From Spirometra erinaceieuropaei (lineage: Eukaryota; Platyhelminthes; Cestoda; Diphyllobothriidea; Diphyllobothriidae), in the NCBI GenBank assembly GCA_902702965.1, contig CACRXP010001415.1:2233-66232 (forward strand): 64,000 nt of DNA. The letters are read 5' to 3'. Positions 24,201 through 36,200 of this stretch are shown piece after piece. The translations under genes were made by a program, and so were the position numbers. The stretch's first letter is position 1. The number at the start of each line of letters is the position of its first letter. Under the pieces are notes generated by a model. That model was given only the letters and a program-made list of their open reading frames with translations, had not been told where the DNA came from and did no database searches.

Positions 24201-27200
24201 CTGTTTCGCCTTGCTGTGGAGCACACAGTGAACATCTTCAGCAACGATGATTGAACTGTCGTCTATAAGGGTCCTAGAGCCAAGCTACAAGGCCAAACCG
24301 AATGCCATACTCCATTCTGCAAGCAGGACTGATTGGTTAACCCAGTGCTCGTGCGAATTTTATTAACTTTGGTTTGGATAAGTGTCGTTCAATAATAATT
24401 GGCTTTGAAAAAAAAAACAGCTTCAAACCGAATAATACGCATCAGCTATAAACTGGTTTGCATCTCGGGCAACAGTATTCTTGCATCCTCCGAAGCCAGA
24501 GATTTTAATATAGATTTTAATATAGAAGTTCAGAACGAATCAGTTTGGCGCGTACGGCTAGCTGCTGATCCCTGACGAGTCCTTCAATTAAGAAATTTAT
24601 GAGCGGCCAAGAGTGTAGCAGTGGCGTCCATATAAAGCGAATTGTGGCAGAAAAACAAAGGGTGATGCCCAACGAAAACTAATTACTGAACGGAGGTGCA
24701 CACGTTGCAACCATAATACACTCAACGCTTAGGTAAAAAAGTGTTTGTATATGCAAATACGCACGCACACAGACGCACAAAACACTTCAATAGGAAATCT
24801 ATTGGGTTAGCTGGCCAGGAAGACGCCATTGCGGGTAGTAGCGGTCAATGTCACGAACAATCCATCGCATTTGATCCCACGTTCGAGCATGCAGGTAAAG
24901 AAAATAAGTTAGCCTCCCGTAGGAATCGGCCGGTTTGGAGACGACAAGTTCAGCCCTGGCACCCGCGTAGTTCTTCAGGGTGCAAAAAAGACGACGATCT
25001 TTACAGTAGCCATCGTGGGCAAGCTGCAGACACAGATTGTCTCGGATGATGAAGCGTCGGGTGACACTCGGGCTCGAACGAAAAAGCAACAGCTGTCGGA
25101 ATTGTGCTCGTATTTTTGGTTTTGAAACTGCCGAAAATCCCTTCGTTTGCGGTCTGTCATTCTGCAAAGGACTTGGAAGTGGCTGCGGGGTCAAACGGTG
25201 GAGGTACAAAAGCTCCCTTCTCCCTGCCATTTGTGCCTCTATTGAACGTTTATCGTCACGACCGAATCCAGATCGGAGATCAGTCCCGGGATTTTTCACT
25301 TTTTCTATTTTTTCAGTCTTTTGAACTTCACTCGCTTCCTGCTTGATTAAACAGTCTCCTGACTTTTCTGGATCTGCGGGTGTTTCTGTTTTAAGTGGGC
25401 CCAGTGAAACAGTCTTAAGAACGGAACAAGGTTCATTGATACCATTCAGTTCTAAAGCCGCCTCAGTGTCACGCTCGCATTGAGTAACAGCGTCCTTTAT
25501 GCTACTTAGTTGAAAGCTCAGTGAGAAAGGGGAGAAATCGCCGGTTGGTGAGATGCTTGATGGCGTTTCAGATGACGACAATGACAGACTGGAAGATGAT
25601 TTTGCCGGTTGCATGCAAGTGGTCGATGAGTACTCATCAAGAGTAGGAAGTAGGGTCTCCTCTGACGAACTGTCGAAATACATGTAGGTGGAATGAGAAA
25701 CGCATTCAGAAGGCGAGTCATTAAGAGGAGTTCTGGGTCCTTCTGGGTCAAGTGAGGGTGGTGCAGTGACTTGTTCCTGGCTGAAACTGATCTGAGGACT
25801 ACGGTTACCGGGGGATGAAAACGGTAATCGATCAGACAGAGGGGTAGGTAGATCACCTCGGTGATGTGCAGGGCGACTTATGTTCTTCTCAAGCTGTCCG
25901 CTCTCCTCAGAAAGTGAAAAAGAGGCATGAAGTGATGCGCTGACGGTTCTGGAACAAGTTTTTCCTCCACAATCATCAGTCAGAAATGCCAGGGTATTGC
26001 ACGGTGATGGCATGTGCAAAAGATTCCTAGTGTGTGGTAGATCGACATTAGGCGATGTTGAGTTCACCTCAGGTTTGGGGGGACAGGGCCTCGATGTGCC
26101 CCGAGATTTCGATCTGTTGACACCTTCCATGAGGAAACGGGTTGAGAAATCCCAAGCCAGACAGGTAGCGGGCTGACATAAAGTGCGGGCGGCATAGGCT
26201 TCCATGCTCAGTGAAGTTGCCTTTCAGACTATTCTTAAAACGAGACTGACGCTCCCCCTGTTCCTGATGAACGCTAAACAATGTACAGGAACGAAAGATT
26301 TCGAACAGCCAAGCCAGGTGATACCTGCTCACCTTTAGGCGCCGATAAAGACATCCCCTCACGTGATCTGTTTGCTTTTTATTGGGCGAAATTCAAGCGG
26401 ACAGTCGGCGTCGATCGATATTGAACTACTGGCTTAAAGAACGCACCCAACAAGGCGTGCATGCTACAAAGACTGTCGGAGTACCAGAAGAACCGTCAGG
26501 TATTCTTACAACCGCTGTCTGACAAATAAACAAATTTTCACACTGACGGTTAAAGTCAGTCCGCATATAACTGCCATCTCGAAGCAGACAACGACCACTT
26601 AGCAATCTCCACAACATTATGGGTTGCACCGCGATACTTGCAGGGAGAGGAAGTTGTATGACTAAAATGGAATAAAGAATCATGATCATCGAAAAACTAA
26701 CCTTCATGGAAGTCGAGTGGATACACAATCTGGATTATACGATTATCTATCTATCCTTATTTAAAGGACTAGGATTTCCACTCCGGGCATCGCTTTCATG
26801 CTAGGAAAAGTGGTTCCTTTGTAAATACCCATGACTATCCGCAGTAACTTAGGCGAAGGATCGAGCGACGACAAAAGACCACCTATAATCCAAGGTGGCG
26901 CCACGTACTGATCAGGTAACGCCAAAGTGACTCGCATGTGATCGCCCACTCAGAATGGTACAACCTCACTAATATCACGACGAAAGTCCTCCTACCCCAC
27001 AGTTCACTTTACCTTCAGGTGGCCACCGATTGTATTGTGCAACCCGACCGAAAACCTGCGATGATCTGTTTATTGATGGTTGTGTAGATGCGATTCTCAG
27101 ATGACAGACGTTATGTGGGTTCTAAAGAGGGGTGATGGTTGTGACGTCACCTACGGCCCTACGAAGCCCATTAACGTTCCAACGTACTGGCGGCGACGCT

Positions 27201-30200
27201 GCCTACGACCCAGCAGGAGGGTAAGCGCGTTCGTGCTCAAGCTGGAATGCATGGCGCCCGCAAATAGCATAGACGAACTAGACAGCAGGCCGAACTGATC
27301 AAGCGTCACGCACATCTTGTAGAATGAACTGTGCAGAGGACACATCAGTCTCTAAAGACGGATGATAGATTTCGTCGCTTGAAACGTTAGCTAAGAAGTA
27401 CGACAATCCCCCCTCCCCCAGGTCATCCTATATTTTTACGTTAATGAAGCATTCGCCCGGACTGCTACTCGTGTTATTTGGTAGGGACGGAGTTAAATGC
27501 CGGGTGGGATATGTAGGGGTCTGCAAATGCAACACAAGCATCGTAGGCTAAGATGAGATGCCCTGATTCCCTCGCTAGGGCGCGGCGTTGTCTCATAACG
27601 TCGACGCTGGAGGGCCTAGGTTGTTGCATGACAGGACACCTGCCGTGAACACGGGCTGAAAAGAAGTGTTGTGTTTTAGTCTATCGTCAGTTGGCAAATC
27701 AAATCCAGCCCACAGTATGCTAACACAACTGAGAGGTAGTTGAGGGAACGCAAATGGCAAGGGGTTATTGTGGATAACTTTCACCAGTGGTCTATACAAG
27801 TTTGAAGCACAGTGTCAAAACGCTAAGTCGAGCAAAAATTACTGGAAGTCTTTAAACCTACTTGATGTCCGAATGCAACTTTTTATGGTCATCGAGGTGA
27901 AAAGTCGGTTCGATGTAGACAAACTTGGCACAATAGTTGATCCTAAATGTAATGTCCTTTTGAGGAAGCAGCTGCCAACAGGCCTCTAGACAACAAAGGC
28001 AAAGACATCAACAGTCCACACGTGGCGCATTTACCAACGCCGCTGTCAGGAAGTGTCGCAGGCAATGGAGGGGTAAAAGAAGAGTCACTGACCTGTTTAA
28101 AGAGTTCTGGCTCCTCCAGCTGCCAGTCCACAATCACATGTGTAACCCGCGAGGGCTCGTAAGTGAGAACAATTTCTGCGCCGTACGAGCGCATTATGCG
28201 TCTCCAGAGGGCCTTCTGTGTCTCCCCAAAGGAATGATAGCCAAGCAGGAGGAAGACACAGCCCACTAGGCAGTCCTCAGCATTGCTCGGCGAGAAGTCG
28301 CCCACATGGCCGACGTAGGAGGGGAACTGGAAAAGGGAGACAGCAGCCGTCTGAGGCGCATTCTGTGAGCGTGGTTGTCCACCGGGTACCGCTGAAGTGG
28401 TTGTCGTTCTCGGAGGGACAACAGACTGCCGATGAGGAGTCACAGCCGCACCGCGACAGGCCTGCTGCATTTGGAGACCCTGTGGCACCACCTGTTGCCA
28501 GGGCTGGTTCTGCAGCGGTATACGCTGGGCACGCTGGAGATGCTGCTGCTGTGGGGTCAGTATAACGTGATCTAACTGGCCCTGTCCGCCTGTAGTCACT
28601 AGCTGGGTTTGCTGTCGCTGGATCGGGTCAGCCAGGGCTATGTGTTGTGCGCTCACTAGTTGGCTATAGCCCGGTCCGGTGGCCTGAAGAGGCAGCGTTG
28701 CGCCCATGACCTTCTGCTGCGGAATGCCAGTAGGTCGAAGTGGATGGCCCTGTTGAATTTGCAAGTGTTGATTTTGCGTCACGACTGCTGCTGCTGTGGC
28801 GGTCTGCTGTTGCTGTTGTGGGTGTATATGGACCGGTTTCCCTGTAGGAAGGGCAGCGATACGCAGAAAATGTTGGCGTGAACGTGTGTACAACTTCATA
28901 TGGAGAGTGGAAATCAAATCACCAAGTCTAGCCCATGATTTTAAGCTACAGGAATTTCGCGCGAATACAAATAACCCTGCCTTATTAAATAACTCCTGTT
29001 TAAAAAGTATGTTGTAGGCGGTGTATGTCATAAAACAGCTTCACTTTTAAAATGTGATCCCGATTAGAAAGGATTAGTCAGATGAGGCTGTAACACTGAT
29101 TATCATGCAACATATTCCAAAGATGTTTCACTTACTCCAGGATGCCGGCCTTTGAATGCACGCCTCTGCGGTCACCTGCAAACATCATACTTGCTAAAAA
29201 TGACCACTTAAGTAGTATGAGTTTTTCCATTGATTTTCGAGGCTCTTATAAACCCACATATCTTATGGAGAACATGCATAAAGCATTCCTTCTGGCCTCG
29301 AATAAGTTTACAGTAAGGAGATACATAACGCAAAACGATCGTTCAGATGGTATCGTGTCTGTCCGTTTATCAATGTTCCTTATGAAGTTTACAAAGTGGC
29401 CAGCATCCATTGCACAATTTCATAAGCCACTGTCAGTGACCAGTCTCTTGAAATATTAACCGAAATGCTGAAGTGCGTTTTTGATGACGAAGAATTACTC
29501 ACGCGCGTTTTTAATACTGATTACCCTTGGGCATAATCCCATGATACTTCAGACGTGGCAAAATGTTGGCTTTTGAACGCACTTCTCTTCTGCCGCCTGC
29601 AAAAACTGCACTTGGTAAAAGTGACTTATTACTTACTAGGACCCTTTACAGTTGATTTTTGATGTCCTTACAAATTCAAATACATTTTACAGAAAACGCG
29701 AACAAAAATATTCCTTCTTGTACTCATTTTGTAGCAAGTTACACTTTTGATTTTTTACTTAAAGAATGAGAACCTTTCGGTTTCAAAAGTTCCTGGTTAA
29801 GAGATTTTTTAAGACCGTGCAATGTCCATTCATGCAACATGGCACCTGTCCGTTTATTAATGTTCCTCATGAAGTATACAGCACAGTCCACAACAACCAG
29901 TCTACACGAGCCACTGGAAATCAGGTCCATCAAGTCACCTTCAAACCAGACTCCGAGTTAGAGAGGGACCCCAGATCTTGCATAGGAGTGTCATAAAGGC
30001 TTTAGTAAGGAGCCAGTAAAGCCTGGCCCTCGTTCCAAAAGAAAACCAAATTTGCCCGCCAATAGGCAATCTTTCAAACCACGGCAGTTAGCCGGTCTTG
30101 ACTGCAGTTACCTGTTTAATGAGGAAGCAAAGCCTCAAGCACTAACTCGATAGATCTTACTTGCTCATCTCCCGTTTGGTAGTATTCTACTCGGGTCAAG

Positions 30201-33200
30201 CCGACTGGGTGCAATGGCACAAAATCACCGGCCAACACGTGCCACATACGAGTTCGCCTCAGTGTTTACGTGAAGTTGAGAAAGTTTCAGACACGTACTT
30301 ACATGCTCCAGGAATTAACGTTTCTTTGGAACCAGTCTGGTTACAGAGGGCCACCCACGTGCTGCAGGTTGATGACATCAAGCACGATGGCTTTACGTTA
30401 TAGTCAGTGAGCTGGAAGCTATTGAGAGAAGTTGGCATGCCAGTCCTGAAGAACGAGGATCGTCGGGTCAGAGAGGTGCCCCTGGTTAGCCTTAACGACG
30501 TTTATAAATGGTAGAGGGGCGCTCACTGATCGTCTGTTTTACGGAACTCACTCGTCCCGTTGTGCCTTATGGACCCTCTCTCGAGCCCAACCAGCAGCCG
30601 TACAGCGGCGCATGATATAGGTAGAATGTTACTACCGACAACGACAGGGGAGACTGGAATGGCCATTTCTGGCTTATTAGCCGACGTCAGCCAATCATAC
30701 CCAACCCCGATTTTAACCGACAGGACAACGAGCCCGTGGCCCAATGGTTAGAGGTGTTGGACTTCCAACCAACAGGTCACGAGATCGGGCCCCAAGTGTT
30801 TCACGCTTCGGGGTTAGGTACGGCTGGCTGACGACGGCTAGTAAGCCAGAAATGGCCATTCCAGTCTCCCTTGTCTTTGTTGGTAATAAAATCCTGACGT
30901 TTATCAGTCTTCATTTAGCCATCTGGGCGCTCAGATCCGGAGAGAAGGACATTCCCGACGACTTAAAATTCAGGGTCGACTGAACATGCGACCCAGTCGA
31001 CTTAGTAGCACCCACCAAACATAATTTCGGGAATGAGAAAACAAGATTTTGACAACAGGCCGAATGGTTCACCGGAAGCTCATCGTCTCATCTTCCTGCA
31101 CAATTAGTGCACCAGGTCCTCTAGGGGTGTTTCCAAGAAACTTTGCAATCATATGGGCATCTCCATCCATCCATGCTTAGATAGGAGCATCAGTAAGACT
31201 GGACAAAGCATGAAGCAGATATATATACTGATGTCCGAGATTCATAGTTGGGTTGTAGGATCGACAGGGCCGAAGACGCCACAGTATGTCATCCTAAACC
31301 CTAGAGCTTTCAATAGAATGCGCTGTCTTCCTGAAGGACGCACTGGGGCTTGTCCCTTTTCAGTGATAGCGCCCTCTCCTCCAAAGCACTCCCGTACTGC
31401 TTAAGGTCAGCGTACTGATTATGCCATCTCTTTAACATGCCTATATTGCGCTGTACGTGCACTAGTCTAACGTCTTCTTGAATCGCCNNNNNNNNNNNNN
31501 NNNNNNNNNNNNNNNNNNNNNNNNNNNNNNNNNNNNNNNNNNNNNNNNNNNNNNNNNNNNNNNNNNNNNNNNNNNNNNNNNNNNNNNNNNNNNNNNNNNN
31601 NNNNNNNNNNNNNNNNNNNNNNNNNNNNNNNNNNNNNNNNNNNNNNNNNNNNNNNNNNNNNNNNNNNNNNNNNNNNNNNNTGGTGGTGGTGGTGGTGGTC
31701 TCTTCAGCCAAACAATACATTCAGCCCACAAAAGTCACAGGCTTTGGAGAACTAGCTGCAGTGCTTACTACAATTTAGTGTGAATGCCATCTAATGACAA
31801 AATGTGACCGATCAGTGCCAAACAGGGTGACTGAATGGTGTAAAACACTAACCAACTACTTTTGGGTTTTGTCAAGTAAACAAACTATTTGGAGCTCTTG
31901 ATCCAGCTCCATATTTTAAGGAAAAATAACTCCCGAAAAGGAGGCAACGGCAGGATGCAACTTGAACTACAGGGAAAGGCACGTTTGTGTGGGTTGCTAA
32001 CGACACTTACCCGATTCCAGTTGTGCTGTTGACCGAGTATGTTCATCACATTCTGCATGACAATTGCGTCTTTTTGTTCCTCATTCAACTCCTGATCGCG
32101 AGCATGCCTGTTCGACTTGCTCTTGCTTCCTTTGCTACCTGTTGGACGTTCGGCGATGGTGTGGGTGGATGTAGAAGAGGCGGTGGGACAGACACCTAGT
32201 CAGAGGGAAAATATCGTCAGACAAACGAATGGTAGACTTTTTGTGAATAAATGAAAATTAAGTAGGAACAGAGTCAACAGTACGTCTACCAACACATTTG
32301 ATGAATAATTGGCGATCAGGGGTTACTTGGGAGTTCGGATCGAATCCCGAAAACAATGACAGAGTCAGCCGACTCTATACTACAATGCACGATTATTTGA
32401 CCGTCACAAACGACAAGTAGGTGGCAGTGGCGGCTTGCGTGTGAGTTTCCCCATAGTGAGGCTGAGTTTCGAAGTCCCTACTTCACGCCCTCTCTCGCTC
32501 TCTCATACATCAGTGGCCTGTTCAAATCAGTCTGTCGACTGGTGGTAAAATGGGACACAGTGACTGACGTACGGTGAGGCTCTGCCCAAAGTGCGCTACA
32601 CGAGTGTACAGTATTAATTAAGGACACACACCGACTCAGCACAGTTCGTACGGACGCAATGAGCCGGTGTGGGCACAGTGAGGTTTATCGCAATAACGGA
32701 AGCAGAGACGAGCAGCGTTAATACTTATGAACTTCTCAGCCATTAGCTGATGGTCCGAGACAAATTGACACTTAATCTCACGTTAAAATTCCCAGTACCG
32801 AAGAGTTGAAGGGACCCAAAGCACTGGAAGTTTAGTCTCATGAGCTGGTACGTGGCTAAGTCCCCTGCCATCACCGTAAATTCCAGAATCACACTACCAT
32901 AAACCAAATTCGCCCTATTGCTCACACCGTTAAGGCTGGAGTGTTGGCTACAAGTGTGAAGACAAGCAGAGTACTAATCGTGTCGGGAGTTTTGTATTCA
33001 GTACTAGTTATATACTAGGGACGCCGGATAGAAAAAAGACGTTAATTAAAAGTATCACTAGATAAGCAGAATATAAGTCATATGCCGACGTTTCGTCTGA
33101 ATTGGACGGTCATAATCAAAATGCACGCAACCGGTCAGCTGCTAGGAGCAAAAATCGCATGATGTAATCACAACACGGTTTACAAAGGAGAACCAATCTA

Positions 33201-36200
33201 TCCCTAAAGCAACCGGAGAGCTGCGGTCTTTCAGAAAATAGGTAGATTTTCCAGGCAAAAAGCAAAAACAAGAGCAAGGTGTGGAATCACCTGCAGATTG
33301 TGGAACCATCCGCGCCATCTGTCCACTGACAACATCCAAATTGGTGCCTATCTGCTGAAGGGGGGAGAAACAACGGAAATTGGAAAGACGGTCGAGTTAT
33401 CAAACGGGCAACGAAAGTTTAAAGTATCAAAGATAAGTTTGAATTCTGATAACAAAAAGAAGAAACTGTGGACCAAAACGCGGTTAACATCTTGAAACAA
33501 ACTGAACACTGAGCAATGACATATTCACACATACCCGGTAAGAGGGGAAGCCAAGGATGTGACGAAAAACGGTTGGTGTACAGCAGTATGTCTGAGGAGA
33601 GACCAAAACGGCACCAAAGGCATAAAGTGAGAGACGCGCAAATCGTGCAAACAGTACTTCGTCCGCCGCAGTCGACTAAAACCCCCACAGACTGCGGGAC
33701 AGTGGTAAATTTCGCGTAAAAGGGACTCGCACAGTATCTACCTCTCACTCTTCTAAAACCCACTGCACTTAAATGTTAAGACCAGGTCAAGACGACTGGT
33801 GACTTCTGTAGACGCAGTGCCTAACTTGGCATAAAACATCGTCTTAGCGTGTCATACTGGCTGGTGCCCTCACGCACGCGAACCCACAGTTCGATCCCTA
33901 GTTTGAAGGAAAGGGCAGTTGCCTCGTCAGCTGGCAATCTCCCAGGTCACGAAACTTAGCGCATCCTGATGGCTTGCAGGGTGTCAGTTGTAGCATGATG
34001 ACGAAATAAACGTTTGAGCGGCCCAACACTTCCTTATCCTATCGTGTGGCATTGGCAGATGAGGTCAGGTCCATGGGTTGGTGTGACACAAAATCTCCGT
34101 CTCATGTGTGCACACACGTGTGTTGGTTCCTCACGTCGTACTCGCCAATGACTACCATTGCTTGGAGTGGCAGCAAGGACTTGTGTGTGAATTGGTCATA
34201 GAAAGACCATAAAGGATGTCTGAGATAATTTGTGGATACTGTCAATAGGCCTTCTAATGCACGCACAACCTACTGGAAGCTGAAACACCCATTTTATTGT
34301 CCTTCTTAAAGTGAGACAATGCCGTTAGGCAGGTGGTCAGACTGTACGTCTATACTCCGGCCCAAGCAGGTGGTTATAGAGCATTAGACCCAAGGCAGCG
34401 ACTATATTCTCCGGCAGGAAGATCTTCAGGTGGCAAACTTAAAGCGGCGGAGAAACGCAAAGTAGAAAACACTGTCTAAACGTATGTCGTCTTGGTTCAG
34501 CCTTGTCACAAAAAACGGACGGAACCGGTAGATCAGACTGAGGTCGAGGTTAGAAGAATTGTTCCCACCAAAATCCAAATGACGTGCATGTGACCTATCA
34601 CGACACCAGGGGAGTCATGAGCTGAAAGGTTGGCAACTGCAGAAAAGCTAGCTTTTGGCTAGAATCAAGCCACATCTGCTTCATTCTAAAGCGGTTTTAT
34701 GGCGATACCATCGGACATGACTATACGATTGTTTCATGCATGGTTGGGCTGGAGATCTGAATAGGCATCTGTGGTACTTGATGATGGTGGTAAACTGTCT
34801 GATCGGCCAATGAGCTCGCCTAAGTCTTAACTCGCAAGGGGGTTTCCTTGCTCCTGGAATATGGCGGACAGTATATGACCGCGACCGATCCTGCGTTGCC
34901 TAGGCAGTGCGAGTCTTTTTAACGCAGGTTTATGTTTTTAATATTACGGATATAGGCCCTTGTTCCTGTCCTCCTCCTTATATCCTGGTTATCAGCCCAT
35001 AAGAACCAGAAATGACAGATCGAGAAGCAAGCCTAGCGAGAACACCGAAAACTAACGTGATGAGAAAGTGGATGACCTGCAAAACAAACAATGAATCTTT
35101 TGGATAGCATTTATAACTAACAGTTCAGATCTATAAAATCATAGGAGGAAGACTCAGTTGCTTTCTGAAAAGGCGAAACGAAAGAAAACTAGTACCATAA
35201 AAGTTTTACGCAGTCACTTAGTGGCCCGCATGTGAAAGGTTCACTTTACTTCCTGCCATCCATCTAATTTTACGCGGTTCGACACCTCAATCAACAGTCT
35301 TCGTTTAAATTTATTCTTGACAGATGTAACTGTCATGTTCGAGTGCTGACTTCAGAGCCGCGGAATGGGAGAATCTTTTATCAAAAATCAGACATTGGAG
35401 TACATGTATTACTAACTTTCTGCGACCTACTCACTATCCCTCTCCAAAGCTCCGTTATACAACGGCCTGAAAAAGGAAGGAGACACGAAATATGTGCCCA
35501 GGTGTTATAATCGCTTCGAAACATCAGTAAAAATATAAAGCCATTTGCTGTTCAGTGGTATTCGGCAGCTAATTCCAACTAGTACTACCGACGAACTACT
35601 CGTGTACGTGCTATAAAGAGCTGAAGACGCACTAATTACAAAAATAATGTAAAGGGCAAGCCCCTTTTGTAGCAAAATCTTGACCAATCACTGGCGCTGG
35701 CTATTCCAAAAATGCTCAGATTAGTAGATGACGCAGTGATGTTTGTTGTAGTCGCACGGTATTGTTTAATTTGTCGGAAAATGAAACAGACCGGTGAGCT
35801 AGATAAGCGATAAATCGTGCTTTAGATAAGCCAGAACAGAAGAATCTAACCGTAGATTGCAAACTCAATCTTCGTAATCTGTTTCCATTGACAACTACTG
35901 CTTACTAATTACGTATTTTGAAACAGTGTCGTATGCGCGTAACCTGTGTGGCGATGGTCTAAGAAAAAAGTATCCTGCAAGGCAGAAAAGATAATCATAA
36001 CATAGCAGGAATAGCGTGAGGACTAAGAAAATGCGCGTTACTTACCGATGCGGATACACCGGAACCCGAGGGGGTTTGCAATGAACCCGCAAACGAGGCA
36101 TTCACCTCCGGTGTGCTCCTGGCCATTTGCTGTTGTTGCTGGGCAGCCGTCAGACGAGAAGGGGTTTGCGGATCGTTCATTTGGCTTCCAGGTGTGCTAG

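Noticed and set aside
26069..26362. 97-codon minus ORF overlapping the start of the nested ORF
   Set aside because: Different frame, ends early, no domain, and the 468-codon frame explains the region better.
28218..28565. 115-codon plus-strand ORF
   Set aside because: Lies antisense to the Q-rich/BRCT3 exon of PTIP, which has clear domain similarity on the other strand.
31462..31783. ORFs running through the N block
   Set aside because: Open only because the 193 N are read as unknown residues. No coding inference is possible across the gap.
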